Shown here: piece by piece, positions 33,575 through 42,511 of the stretch
How the letters are laid out: each line of letters begins with the position of its first letter
How positions within the stretch are numbered: position 1 is the stretch's first letter
From: Amycolatopsis aidingensis
GTDB lineage: Bacteria; Actinomycetota; Actinomycetes; Mycobacteriales; Pseudonocardiaceae
Direction of reading: 5' to 3'
Length of the DNA: 64,000 bases
Assembly (NCBI RefSeq): GCF_018885265.1
Contig: NZ_CP076538.1
Location: forward strand, 1,400,001 to 1,464,000
Position numbers and translations under genes: made by a program
Notes under the pieces: model-generated
Told to the model about the DNA's origin: nothing
Databases searched by the model: none
What the model saw: only the letters and a program-made list of their open reading frames with translations

Positions 33575-35364
33575 CGGAACCCGACACCCGGCGCGACCGG
33601 GCGAGCGTGCCGGAACTGGTGCGGCTGGGCTCCGGCCATTCCAGGGTTCTCGCCGCCGCGATCGCACTGACGGTACTGGCCTCAGGACTCGGCCTGTTGC
33701 AGCCACTGCTGGTGCGGCACGCCATCGACTCGGTGGGACCGCAACCGCTGCACTGGACGATCCCCGCCGGGCTCGCGGCGCTGTTCGCCGCGCAGGCCTG
33801 CGTGGACGCGTTCGGTCTCTTCCTGCTCGAACGCACCGGTGAGGCGGTGGTACTCGGGGTCCGGCGCGGGCTTATCGCCCGGCTGCTACGGCTGCGGATG
33901 CGGGTCTACGAGGAGCACCGGCTCGGCGACCTGCTGTCCAGGGTCAGCGTGGACACCACGGTGCTGCGCGAGGTAGTCACCACGGCCTCGGTGCAGCTGG
34001 TCACCGGGGCGCTGACCGGGCTCGGCACGATCGCCCTGATGGTGTGGATCGACCCCATGCTGTTCCTCGTCGTCGCGGCGACCGTCGCGGTGGCGGCCGT
34101 GGTGGTGGTCGCACTGCTCGGCAGGTTGCGGGCGGCCAGCGAGCGGGCCCAGCGCAGCGTCGGCGCGATGAGCGCGGACCTGGAGCGGGCGCTCGGCGCG
34201 ATCCGCACCGTACGGGCCAGTCGCGCGGAGGAACGGGAGGCCGAGCGGACCGGGCGCAGTGCCGAATCGGCCTACGTCGCCGGGGTCCGTGCCGCGAAGC
34301 TCACCTCGGTGATGAGCCCCGCGGTGGAGCTGGCCCTGCGTGGATCGCTCGTGCTCGTGCTGCTCATCGGCGGCACGATGGTCGCGCGGGACGCCACCTC
34401 GCTTGGCAACCTGGTCGCCTTCATGCTGTACGCCACCTACCTGGTGATGCCGCTCGCTTCGGTGTTGCAGGGCATCGGTCTTGTCCAAAAAGGAATGGGT
34501 GCGTTGCAACGGGTGCACGAGGTTTCGGGGTTGCCTGTCGAGGAAGCAGGCGGCGGCACCGGCGGTGTTGCGCGCCGCAACGGTGCTCCGGTGCTGGAGT
34601 TCCGGGACGTCCGGTTCGCCTACCGGGAGCGGCCGGTGCTGGACGGGGTTTCGTTCGAGGTTCCCGCGCGCTCGCATGTCGCGCTGGTCGGCAAGTCCGG
34701 CGCTGGCAAGTCGACGATATTCTCGCTGGCCGAGCGATTCTACGATCCCTCGGCAGGGTCGATCCGGCTCAACGGCAGCAGCGAGAGCGACCTGAGCCGT
34801 GCCGAATGGCGTTCCCGGATCGCACTGGTCGACCAGAATTCTCCTGTCCTGCACGGTACGCTGCGGGACAACCTTTGTTACACCGCGCCCACCGCGAGCC
34901 CCTGCGAACTGCGCTGGGTTGTCGATCTGGTCAATTTAACGGAACTGGTGGACCGGCTGCCGCTCGGGCTGGACACCCCGGTCGGTGAGCGTGGTTGCCG
35001 CCTTTCCGGTGGCGAGAGCCAGCGGGTCGCGATCGCGCGCGCGTTGCTGAGCAAGCCCGACCTGCTGCTGCTCGACGAACCGACCGCACACCTCGATGCC
35101 ATCAACGAGGCCGCGCTTGCCACGGCCATCGATCAGGTCCGAGCCGAGTGCGCATTGCTGGTCATCGCGCACCGGTTGTCCACTGTGCGCAGGGCGGGGC
35201 ATGTCGTGCTGCTGGACTCCGGAAGGGTGGTGGCAACCGGAAAACACGACGAACTGCTGGACAGAAATTCACAGTATCGCGATCTGGTCGCAGTACGTTT
35301 TGACGGAGATCGCCGTCCCTCGAAAAACGCGAGGTCCTTTCGTGCGACCGAGGTTACGGACTGA
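33571..35364 (+). CDS. ABC exporter of the lasso cluster (D protein)
   Basis: A 597-residue half-transporter with six membrane helices (about residues 20-300) and an ATP-binding domain. Walker A is GKSGAGKST, the signature LSGGESQRVAIAR, Walker B LLLLDEPTAHLD, and the H-loop IAHRLST. As the last gene of the A-C-B1-B2-D unit it should export the mature lasso peptide and give self-protection. The ATG at 33571 overlaps the B2 stop; the frame open further upstream lies inside B2. Confidence 0.92.
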   Translation: MTEPDTRRDRASVPELVRLGSGHSRVLAAAIALTVLASGLGLLQPLLVRHAIDSVGPQPLHWTIPAGLAALFAAQACVDAFGLFLLERTGEAVVLGVRRGLIARLLRLRMRVYEEHRLGDLLSRVSVDTTVLREVVTTASVQLVTGALTGLGTIALMVWIDPMLFLVVAATVAVAAVVVVALLGRLRAASERAQRSVGAMSADLERALGAIRTVRASRAEEREAERTGRSAESAYVAGVRAAKLTSVMSPAVELALRGSLVLVLLIGGTMVARDATSLGNLVAFMLYATYLVMPLASVLQGIGLVQKGMGALQRVHEVSGLPVEEAGGGTGGVARRNGAPVLEFRDVRFAYRERPVLDGVSFEVPARSHVALVGKSGAGKSTIFSLAERFYDPSAGSIRLNGSSESDLSRAEWRSRIALVDQNSPVLHGTLRDNLCYTAPTASPCELRWVVDLVNLTELVDRLPLGLDTPVGERGCRLSGGESQRVAIARALLSKPDLLLLDEPTAHLDAINEAALATAIDQVRAECALLVIAHRLSTVRRAGHVVLLDSGRVVATGKHDELLDRNSQYRDLVAVRFDGDRRPSKNARSFRATEVTD

Positions 35365-35462
35365 TATCCCCTGGATGGACCTTTGAGGACATCGGTTGAC
35401 CTGATACAAATAATGACGCACGAAGCCGATGGCAAGATGGATTCAAGGGGGCGAATTCGACC

Positions 35463-36143
35463 GTGCCTGGTATTCCATCGGGGTCCACTCATTTTCGGGC
35501 TCGCGGGGAATTCGTCGATATCCTCCGGGACCGTTCCGACGTGCTGGATCGGTTGCGGCGGCTCGCCTGCCGGGCCACCTCGGTGGATGCGGCGCTGTCC
35601 GGGCACGGGGCGCGGTTGCCGTGCGGTGACTCCTCCCTGCTCGAACTGCTGGCCGTCGCCGGAAGGCAGCGGCGCCTGCTGGTCGACACCCAGTTCGCGC
35701 GCAGCGGGCTGATGGGGGGTAATGCGGCGGCCCGGCCCCGCCGGGTGCGGGTACACGAGCACTCGCTGCGCCGAATGCTGATCTTCGACGGCCGGTGCGC
35801 GGTCCTTCCGCTCGACCAGGGGGGCTGGGACGCGGGCGCGATCCTGCTGCGCGCCCCGCTCGCCGGGCCCTGCGGGCAACTGTTCGAGTTCCTGTGGTCC
35901 GAGGCGCGCCCGCTCAACGATGACCTCCGGTGCGACCCCGGCCTTTCCGAGCGCCAGCTCGAGGTGGTGTACCTCCTGCTGCAGGGCGCTACCGACCAGC
36001 AGGTCGCCGACCGGATCGGGGTGAGCAGCCGCACCGTGCGCAGTATGGTGTCGACGTTGCAGCGGCGGTTCGGCACCAACTCGCGGATGGCGCTGGGCTT
36101 CCAGCTCGCCCGCGCCGTCACCGGCGGATCGCGGCAGCGCTAG
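35463..36143 (+). CDS. LuxR-family regulator next to the lasso cluster
   Basis: A 226-residue protein with a C-terminal LuxR HTH: LSERQLEVVYLLLQGATDQQ, then VADRIGVSSRTVRSMVSTL. The N-terminal 150 residues have no receiver-domain Asp pocket and resemble the TrmB/LuxR-type sensors beside RiPP and other natural-product clusters. AAGGGGGCG lies before the GTG start. It is 98 bp downstream of the transporter in the same direction; it may control the cluster, but this is inference. It could instead be an independent gene. Confidence 0.8.
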   Translation: MPGIPSGSTHFRARGEFVDILRDRSDVLDRLRRLACRATSVDAALSGHGARLPCGDSSLLELLAVAGRQRRLLVDTQFARSGLMGGNAAARPRRVRVHEHSLRRMLIFDGRCAVLPLDQGGWDAGAILLRAPLAGPCGQLFEFLWSEARPLNDDLRCDPGLSERQLEVVYLLLQGATDQQVADRIGVSSRTVRSMVSTLQRRFGTNSRMALGFQLARAVTGGSRQR

Positions 36144-36154
36144 CGGATCGCGGA

Positions 36155-36185
36155 TTGACCTCAAGCTATGTAGAGGTTCTACCGT
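36155..36185 (+). promoter_or_regulatory. MerR-type promoter with 19-bp spacer
   Basis: TTGACC (36155-36160) and TACCGT (36180-36185) are separated by 19 bp, the over-long spacing of promoters activated by MerR-family proteins. The dyad ACCTC (36158-36162)/GAGGT (36173-36177) sits in the spacer as in BmrR- or SoxR-type operators. It drives the ABC exporter at 36268. No MerR gene is in the window. Confidence 0.55.
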
Positions 36186-36267
36186 TCTTGTCGGTGGCCC
36201 GACGTAGGGTCATCGCCGTGCCGTCCAGCACGGCCGCACATGCTCGACCGGACAGGGGAACCGCGCC

Positions 36268-38178
36268 ATGGACATGGAAACCACCGCATGGATGTCGCTC
36301 TACCATTCCATGCACGCACAGCAGGACCGGCGACCGTTCTCCAAGGAGACCCTGCGCCGGATCGGCGGGTTCGCCCGGCCGCATCGCAAGAAGCTCGGCT
36401 GGTTCCTGGTGCTCAGCGTGGCCACGGCCTTCCTCGCCGTGGCCACCCCGGTGCTCGCGGGCCGGGTGGTGGACGCCATCGTCGGGGGCGCGCAGACCAG
36501 CGTGGTGGTCGGGATCGCCGTGCTGATCGCCGCGATCGCGCTGGCCGAGGCCGGGATCGGGTTGCTGAACCGCTGGCTGTCCGCGCGGATCGGCGAGGGG
36601 CTGATCCTCGACCTGCGTACCGCGGTCTTCGACCACGTGCAGCGGATGCCGGTCGCCTTCTTCACCCGTACCCGCACCGGTGCGCTGGTCAGCAGGCTGA
36701 ACAACGACGTGATCGGCGCGCAGCGGGCGTTCAGCGACACCCTGTCCGGGGTGGTGAGCAACCTGGTGATGCTGGTGCTCACCGGTGTGGTGATGCTCGG
36801 GATCTCCTGGCAGGTGACCCTGCTCGCGCTGGCGATGCTGCCGCTGTTCGTGTACCCGGCGCGGCGGATGGGCACCAGGCTGGCCCGGCTGGAGCGGGAG
36901 GCCGCCAACCACGACGCCGCGATGGGCACCCAGATGACCGAGCGGTTCTCCGCCCCTGGCGCCACCCTGGTGAAGCTGTTCGGCAAGCCGGATCGGGAGT
37001 CGGCCGCGTTCGCAACCAGGGCCCGCAGGGTGCGGGACATCGGGGTGCGCACCGCGATGGTGCAGCACGTCTTCATCACCGCGCTCACCCTGGTCTCGGC
37101 GCTGGCGCTGGCGCTGGTGTACGGGGTCGGCGGGTACTACGCGCTGGTGGGGCAGCTGGACGCGGGCTCGGTCGTGGCCCTGGCCATGCTGCTGACCAGG
37201 CTGTACGCCCCGCTGACCGCGCTGGCCAGTGCCCGGGTCGAGGTGATGAGCGCGCTGGTCAGCTTCTCCAGGGTGTTCGAGGTGCTGGACCTGAAGCCGC
37301 TGGTGGCCGAGAAGCCGGAGCCCAAGCCGGTGCCGCAGGGCGGCATCTCGGTGGAGTTCGAGGGTGTGCGCTTCGCCTACCCCTCGGCGGACAAGGTGTC
37401 GCTCGCCTCGCTGGAGGAGGTCGCCACCCTGGACAACCGGGGCGGGGTGGATGTGCTGCACGACATCTCCTTCCGCGCCGAGCCGGGGCAGATGGTGGCG
37501 CTGGTCGGCTCCAGTGGCGCGGGGAAATCGACCATCGCGCAGCTGGTGCCGCGGTTGTACGACGTGGACGAGGGTGCCATCCGGTTGTCCGGTGTGGACG
37601 TTCGTGACCTTTCCCTGCAGTCGATCAGGGACACCATCGGCATGGTGACTCAGGACGGGCACCTGTTCCACGATTCGGTGCGGGAGAACCTGCTGCTGGC
37701 CCGGCCCGAGGCGTCCGAGGAGGACCTGTGGGAGGTACTGCGCAGGGCACGGCTGGACGGCCTGGTCGCCGGGCTGCCGGACGGGCTGGACACCATCGTC
37801 GGCGAGCGTGGCTACCGGCTCTCCGGCGGTGAGCGGCAGCGGCTGACCATCGCGCGCCTGCTGCTGGCCCGGCAGCGGGTGGTGATCCTGGACGAGGCGA
37901 CCGCGCATCTGGACTCCACCTCGGAGGCCGCCGTGCAGGAGGCGCTGACCGAGGCGCTGGAGGGCCGGACCGCCGTGGTGATCGCGCACCGCCTTTCCAC
38001 CGTGCGGGCGGCCGACCAGATCCTGGTGGTCGAGGCCGGGCACATCGTGGAGCGGGGTACGCACGAGGAACTGCTCGCCGCCGGTGGCCGGTACGAGCAG
38101 CTGTACCGCACCCAGTTCGAGCAGCCCGGTGCCGAGGAACCCGGCACCGGGGAACCCGCGGCGGTGGCGAACTCGTAG
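36268..38178 (+). CDS. ABC transporter, fused permease/ATPase exporter
   Basis: A 636-residue type IV (MsbA-like) half-transporter: six helices at about residues 40-330 and an ATPase from about 355. Walker A is GSSGAGKST, signature LSGGERQRLTIAR, Walker B VVILDEATAHLD, H-loop IAHRLST. An insertion after the A-loop (about 385-400) separates FAYPSADKV from VDVLHDIS. The N terminus METTAWMSLYHSMH is widely conserved in actinobacterial multidrug-type exporters, so I regard it as separate from the lasso cluster. The MerR-like promoter upstream suggests drug- or stress-induced expression. Substrate unknown. Confidence 0.88.
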   Translation: MDMETTAWMSLYHSMHAQQDRRPFSKETLRRIGGFARPHRKKLGWFLVLSVATAFLAVATPVLAGRVVDAIVGGAQTSVVVGIAVLIAAIALAEAGIGLLNRWLSARIGEGLILDLRTAVFDHVQRMPVAFFTRTRTGALVSRLNNDVIGAQRAFSDTLSGVVSNLVMLVLTGVVMLGISWQVTLLALAMLPLFVYPARRMGTRLARLEREAANHDAAMGTQMTERFSAPGATLVKLFGKPDRESAAFATRARRVRDIGVRTAMVQHVFITALTLVSALALALVYGVGGYYALVGQLDAGSVVALAMLLTRLYAPLTALASARVEVMSALVSFSRVFEVLDLKPLVAEKPEPKPVPQGGISVEFEGVRFAYPSADKVSLASLEEVATLDNRGGVDVLHDISFRAEPGQMVALVGSSGAGKSTIAQLVPRLYDVDEGAIRLSGVDVRDLSLQSIRDTIGMVTQDGHLFHDSVRENLLLARPEASEEDLWEVLRRARLDGLVAGLPDGLDTIVGERGYRLSGGERQRLTIARLLLARQRVVILDEATAHLDSTSEAAVQEALTEALEGRTAVVIAHRLSTVRAADQILVVEAGHIVERGTHEELLAAGGRYEQLYRTQFEQPGAEEPGTGEPAAVANS

Positions 38179-38234
38179 CGTGCGGCGTATGCTGTACGGT
38201 ACAGTCGAAGTTCGATAGTGCCGAGGAGTCGCCC

Positions 38235-38672
38235 GTGACCGAACAGCCCACCCTCCCCGCCGACAGCGCGGGCTTCGTGCCCACCGACGAGGACATCCGG
38301 GGCGTACTGGACTGGTTCGCCGCCTACGACGCGGCGGCCACCGAGGGCAATGTCGAGGTCATGGCCGATATGGCGCATTTCCCGATCAACGTGGTGACCA
38401 ACGACGGGGACGGCAACGGCTCGGCCGAGTCCTGGGACCGGGAGCGGTTCCTGGCCCGGATGGGGGAGATGAGCGGATCCGGCGGCGAGGTCGCCATGGA
38501 GTCCGCCCGCACTCCGGTGTTCCTCACCAAGGACCTGGTGTTCGTGGTCACCGACGCGCGAATCACGGTCGGCGACCACGTCACCGAGGTCCGCTACGGG
38601 GACCTGCTGGTGCGGGCCGATGGCCGGTGGGTGTTCCAGACCATGGTGCAGGGCGGCTGGGGCGCCAACTGA
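38235..38672 (+). CDS. NTF2/SnoaL-like protein
   Basis: A 145-residue protein with a cone-fold pattern: an N-terminal helix (VLDWFAAYDAAATEGNVEVM), then strands ending in GRWVFQTMVQGGW. SnoaL-like/DUF4440 proteins include isomerases, cyclases and uncharacterised binding proteins; no catalytic set can be recognised. The GTG start has GAGGAG 6 nt upstream. It ends 1 bp from the convergent SGNH gene. Confidence 0.65.
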   Translation: MTEQPTLPADSAGFVPTDEDIRGVLDWFAAYDAAATEGNVEVMADMAHFPINVVTNDGDGNGSAESWDRERFLARMGEMSGSGGEVAMESARTPVFLTKDLVFVVTDARITVGDHVTEVRYGDLLVRADGRWVFQTMVQGGWGAN

Positions 38673-38673
38673 C

Positions 38674-39462
38674 TCAGTGGGACCGGCCGGCCATCGTGGT
38701 GACCGGCAGCAGTTCCGGCCGCTTGGGCAGGAAGCCGTCACCGGGGGAGCGGCCGATGATCCGGTTGCGCAGCCGGGTCCGGGCCGCGGGCAGCACCTCG
38801 CGCAGCAGCCAGTCCGCCTGCGCGCGCGGCCCGGGCCTGGCAGGCGGGCCTGCCAGCGGGTCAAGCCACGGCCGGGCGTAGGGCAGACCGAGGCGGTCCA
38901 GCACGTGCGCGGCCACCCGCCGGTGCCCGTGCTCGCCGAGGTGCAGCCGGTCCCGGCCGAAGTACCGCAGGTCACGGGCCGCCTGGTCCGGCCACAGGTC
39001 CACCAGCACCGCACCGTAGGTCTCGGCGGCGCCGCGGATGGCCTCGTTGAGTGCCTCGATCCGCGGGCGCAGCCTGCGGCCGAGCGGCATCCGGTCGGAG
39101 ATATCGCTGAGGGTGAAGGTGACCACGGTGTCCGCGGACTCGGTCAGCCTGCGTACCGCGGTGTCCACCCGCGTGGCCACGATGCTCGCGTTCCAGCCGG
39201 GGGCCAGCACGTCGTTGCCGCCGCCGAACAGGGCGGCCAGGTCCGGCCGCAGCCGCTCGGCGTCCGGCAACTGCTCGGTGCTGATCTGGTCCAGCCTGCG
39301 GCCGCGCACGGCCAGGTTGGCGTAGCGAACGGCCCGGTTGCGCTCGGCGAGCCCGTTCGCGACCAGGTCGGCCCAGCCCCGGTACTGCGAGCCGCCGGGG
39401 TAGGGGTCGTCCAGCCCTTCGGCGCAGCTGTCGCCGACCACGACGAACCGTTCGTAGTTCAT
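38674..39462 (-). CDS. SGNH/GDSL hydrolase
   Basis: A 262-residue SGNH-family esterase/lipase. Block I VVVGDSCAEG supplies the Ser (Cys follows it instead of the common Leu/hydrophobic), block II has Gly in NLAVRGRRL, block III GGNDVL supplies Asn, and block V DRLHLGEHGH supplies Asp-x-x-His. No signal peptide is seen, so it is probably cytoplasmic; the substrate is unknown. I chose the ATG at 39462 because AAGGA lies 7 nt upstream; a GTG at 39477 is possible. It is divergent from the MOSC gene. Confidence 0.87.
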   Translation of the reverse strand: MNYERFVVVGDSCAEGLDDPYPGGSQYRGWADLVANGLAERNRAVRYANLAVRGRRLDQISTEQLPDAERLRPDLAALFGGGNDVLAPGWNASIVATRVDTAVRRLTESADTVVTFTLSDISDRMPLGRRLRPRIEALNEAIRGAAETYGAVLVDLWPDQAARDLRYFGRDRLHLGEHGHRRVAAHVLDRLGLPYARPWLDPLAGPPARPGPRAQADWLLREVLPAARTRLRNRIIGRSPGDGFLPKRPELLPVTTMAGRSH

Positions 39463-39489
39463 CCAGGATTCCTTCACCGCAAGTTCATC

Positions 39490-39511
39490 ACTTGGCCACC
39501 AAGTAGCTACT
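39490..39511. promoter_or_regulatory. Palindromes between SGNH and MOSC genes
   Basis: ACTTGG-CCA-CCAAGT (39490-39504) and the perfect AGTAGCTACT (39502-39511) overlap in the divergent promoter region. The first has the size of a TetR or MarR operator; the TetR protein encoded downstream (40239) is the best local candidate. Confidence 0.5.
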
Positions 39512-39579
39512 GTTTAGCAAATCCCCGGCGAGGCGTCCACGTGCCCAAACAGAACGAACGATCGTGCTATTGTCGCGGC

Positions 39580-40242
39580 GTGCAGCTGACTGTCTCGGGG
39601 GTCTACACCGGCGAGCCCAGCGTGCTGGGTACCCGCCGGGACGAGCCCGTCTACAGCGCGATCACCAAGGCCAGGCGCACCGAGCCGGAGCTCGAGCTCG
39701 GACCGACCAACCTGGAAGGCGACCGGCAGGGCGATCCGAGCGTGCACGGCGGCCCGGACAAGGCCGTGTACGCCTATCCCGTCGAGCACTACGCAGGCTG
39801 GACCGCGGACGGTTTCGCACTGGCCGCGGGCTCGGTGGGGGAGAACATCTCGTTCGCGGGCTGTGATGAGCGGTCGGTGCGGATCGGGGACGTGTGGGAG
39901 TGGGGCACGGCGCTGCTACGGGTCAGCCAGCCGCGCACTCCCTGCTACAAGCTCGGGATGAAGACCGGGCGCAAGGACGTGATCACCGCGATGATCGACT
40001 CCGGGCGCTGCGGCTGGTACCTGACCGTGCTCCGTCCCGGCCGGGTCCCCACCTCCGGCCCGATCCGGGTGGTGCAGCGAGAGGACGGCGGCCCCACGGT
40101 CGCCGAGGTCTTCCGGCTCACCTTCCTCGCCAGGGCCGAGCTGGACGATGCGCAGCGCGAGAGCGCCGAACGGGTGCTCGCGGCGCCCCTGCTCGCCGAG
40201 CAGTACCGGGCCACCTTGCGCCGGAAACTCGGCGGCGGATGA
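39580..40242 (+). CDS. MOSC domain protein (YiiM-like)
   Basis: A 220-residue protein of the YiiM group: GDRQGDPSVHGGPDKAVYAY (about residues 47-66), GSVGENIS, and the conserved MOSC Cys in PRTPCYKLG. MOSC domains act in molybdenum-cofactor sulfur chemistry or reduction of N-hydroxylated compounds (YiiM reduces 6-hydroxylaminopurine). I chose the GTG at 39580 since it gives the family N terminus and TATTGT at 39568-39573 lies 6 nt upstream, a leaderless pattern; GTG 39541 with GAGG upstream is an alternative. The stop overlaps the TetR start. Confidence 0.85.
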   Translation: MQLTVSGVYTGEPSVLGTRRDEPVYSAITKARRTEPELELGPTNLEGDRQGDPSVHGGPDKAVYAYPVEHYAGWTADGFALAAGSVGENISFAGCDERSVRIGDVWEWGTALLRVSQPRTPCYKLGMKTGRKDVITAMIDSGRCGWYLTVLRPGRVPTSGPIRVVQREDGGPTVAEVFRLTFLARAELDDAQRESAERVLAAPLLAEQYRATLRRKLGGG

Positions 40243-40868
40243 CCGATGGGCGGCTGCTGCGCGGCGCGGCGACCCGCAGGGCGGTGTTGCGCCGGGCAGT
40301 GGACATCGCCTCGGTCGAGGGCCTGGACGCGCTGTCCATCGGCAGGCTGGCCACCGAGCTCGAACTGAGCAAGAGCGGCGTGTTCGCGTTGTTCGGCTCG
40401 AAGGAGAAGCTACAACTCGCGGCCGTCCGGGCCGCCGGGGAGATCTTCACCGACCAGGTGATCGCGCCCGCGAGCGGTGCGCAGGCCGGCCTGCCGCGGC
40501 TGTGGAAGCTGTGCGAATGCTGGCTGGACTACTCCCGGCGCCGGGTCTTCCCCGGCGGTTGCTTCTTCTTCCAGACCGCGGCCGAGTTCGACGCGCGATC
40601 CGGCCGGGTGCACGACGCGATCGCCGAGTCCCACCGCCGCTGGCGGGAACGGCTCACCGACGTCACCGTCGAGGCGACGAAGCTGGGCCACCTCGACTCG
40701 GGGATCGAGGTGGCCCAGCTCGTTTTCGAGATCGATGCCCTCGCGCGTGCTGCGAACGCCGATTCCGTGCTACACGGGGGGAAGGCGGCGTATCACCTCG
40801 CGCGCGGGAGCATCCTTACCCGCTTGCGCGCAGCGGCCGCCGCGCCGGAGACCCTGCCCGCAAGCTGA
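40239..40868 (+). CDS. TetR-family transcriptional regulator
   Basis: A 209-residue regulator. The HTH (about residues 12-58) ends with ELSKSGVFALFGSKEKLQ; the C-terminal domain with FPGGCFFFQTAAEFDARSG is of the TetR_C_13 type. It overlaps the MOSC stop (ATGA), so it is translated with it and probably autoregulates through the palindromes at 39490. It converges on the hexosaminidase gene with no gap. Confidence 0.87.
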   Translation: MTDGRLLRGAATRRAVLRRAVDIASVEGLDALSIGRLATELELSKSGVFALFGSKEKLQLAAVRAAGEIFTDQVIAPASGAQAGLPRLWKLCECWLDYSRRRVFPGGCFFFQTAAEFDARSGRVHDAIAESHRRWRERLTDVTVEATKLGHLDSGIEVAQLVFEIDALARAANADSVLHGGKAAYHLARGSILTRLRAAAAAPETLPAS

Positions 40869-42476
40869 TCATTTCCAGGGCACCAGCGGGGACCGGTAGA
40901 AGTCGACGCCCTGCAGTTCCCAGCGCGGACCCTGCGCGGCCAGCCGCTCCCGGAACGACTCCCAGTCGTGCGTGGCCCGCGGCGACCAGCCGTTCTCGGC
41001 GATGGCAGGCAGCCGGGGGAACGCCATGAACTCGATGTCGTCCAGCGTGCGCAGGGTCTCCGACCACAGTGGAGCCTCGACACCGAGAACCGCGCTCTCC
41101 GGAACGTCCTTGATGTGCGTGCCGGGATCCCAGTCGTAGGCGTCGTCCACCTCGGTGAAGCCGGCCCAGCTCAGGCCCAGCTCGGTGTCCTCGTTGTACT
41201 TCATGTCCAGGTACGCCTTGGTGGCGGGGGAGAGCAGGATCTTGTTGCCCCGTGCCGCGGCCTCGGCCACGTCGGCGTCCTCGCCGTCGGTGTCCCAGAA
41301 CTGCGGCACCGCGGAGACCGGCGGGTCCACCTGGGCGATCTCGTCCCAGCCGGAGATCCGCTTGCCGTACTTGCCGACCATCGGCAGCACCCGGTCCATG
41401 AACTTGCGGTAGTCCTCGTCGGTGGTGGCGTGTGCCTCGTCGCCACCGATGTGCAGGTACGGCCCCGGGGTCATCGCGGCGACCTCGCGGATCACGTCCT
41501 CCACGAACTCGTAGGTGATCTCCTTGTCGATGCACAGCGAGCTGTAGCCCACCTCGATGTCCGTACGCGGCGGCGGGGCGACCCCGTCGCAGTTCAGCTC
41601 CGCGTAGGTGGACAGCGCGGCGTTGGTGTGCCCCGGCATGTCGATCTCCGGGACGATGGTGATGTGCCGGGATGCGGCGTAGCGGTTCAGCTCGGCGTAG
41701 TCGGCCTTGGTGAGGTAGCCGCCGCCTTCCCCGTCCACACCGGTTCCGGGACCGCCGCCGACCGTGGTGAGCTTGGGCCAGCTGTCGATCTGGATCCGCC
41801 AGCCCTGGTCGTCGGTGAGGTGCAGGTGCAGGTAGTTCACCTTGTACGCGGCGATCTCGTCGATGTATGCCTTGATCTCGTCCACTTCGTGGAAGTGGCG
41901 GGCGATGTCGAGCATCGCGCCGCGGTAGCCGAACCGCGGGTAGTCCAGGATGCTGCCGCCGGGCACGGTCCAGATCCGCCGCTGCGGCTCGTCCGCCTCG
42001 ATCTGGGCCGGGAGCAGCTGGCGCAGGGTCTGCACACCCGCGAACAGGCCGTCCCCGGTGTTCGCCCGGATCTGCACGCCCCTGCGCGAGACGTCCAGCT
42101 GATAACCCTGCTCACCGACGCGTTCGTCGGTCTTCCCCAGTGACAGCGAGATGTTCGGCACGAACGAGTGCCGGGTCGAGATGACCGGGAGCGGATAGCC
42201 GGTGGCCGGTCGCAGCTGCTCGGCGAGGTACTTACCGACCTGCTTGGCCTCGGCGGATCCCGGTTGGGTACGGATGAACGTGAAGGGGCTGAGCCAGAAC
42301 TTCTCCTTCGGGTCGGGCTCGGCTTCGACCGGAGCCGGGATCACCTTGTCGAAGCCGTGCTGGCCGCCGCCGGTCGCCGCCGGTTCGGCGGCCGCCGTTC
42401 CGGCGGACATGCCCACCGCGGGCAGGCAGAGCGCCGCCGCGGCAAGCATGGTGGTCAAGGGCTTGCGCTTGCGCAC
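40869..42476 (-). CDS. Secreted beta-N-acetylhexosaminidase, GH20
   Basis: A 535-residue GH20 enzyme. Residues 1-30 are a signal peptide (KRKPLTTML... to GTAAAEPA). An N-terminal GH20b domain precedes the barrel; HLTDDQGWRIQIDSWPKL and the catalytic Asp-Glu in HIGGDEAHATTDED mark the substrate-assisted active site. It releases N-acetylglucosamine from chitobiose or chitin-derived oligomers outside the cell. I chose the GTG at 42476 with GGAGG 6 nt upstream; a longer frame adds a tyrosine-rich segment that spoils the signal peptide. A DasR-like site lies 36 bp upstream. Confidence 0.9.
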   Translation of the reverse strand: MRKRKPLTTMLAAAALCLPAVGMSAGTAAAEPAATGGGQHGFDKVIPAPVEAEPDPKEKFWLSPFTFIRTQPGSAEAKQVGKYLAEQLRPATGYPLPVISTRHSFVPNISLSLGKTDERVGEQGYQLDVSRRGVQIRANTGDGLFAGVQTLRQLLPAQIEADEPQRRIWTVPGGSILDYPRFGYRGAMLDIARHFHEVDEIKAYIDEIAAYKVNYLHLHLTDDQGWRIQIDSWPKLTTVGGGPGTGVDGEGGGYLTKADYAELNRYAASRHITIVPEIDMPGHTNAALSTYAELNCDGVAPPPRTDIEVGYSSLCIDKEITYEFVEDVIREVAAMTPGPYLHIGGDEAHATTDEDYRKFMDRVLPMVGKYGKRISGWDEIAQVDPPVSAVPQFWDTDGEDADVAEAAARGNKILLSPATKAYLDMKYNEDTELGLSWAGFTEVDDAYDWDPGTHIKDVPESAVLGVEAPLWSETLRTLDDIEFMAFPRLPAIAENGWSPRATHDWESFRERLAAQGPRWELQGVDFYRSPLVPWK

Positions 42477-42511
42477 AGGACACCTCCGATGGGTCGACAT
42501 ATGCGACGGGT

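Noticed and set aside
36166..38064. 632-codon minus-strand frame opposite the ABC exporter
   Set aside because: His/Gln/Gly-rich shadow of the exporter gene with no recognisable domain.
36268..38178. The second ABC exporter as part of the lasso cluster
   Set aside because: The cluster already has its own D exporter, a regulator gene and a separate promoter lie between, and the N terminus matches a widespread multidrug-type family.
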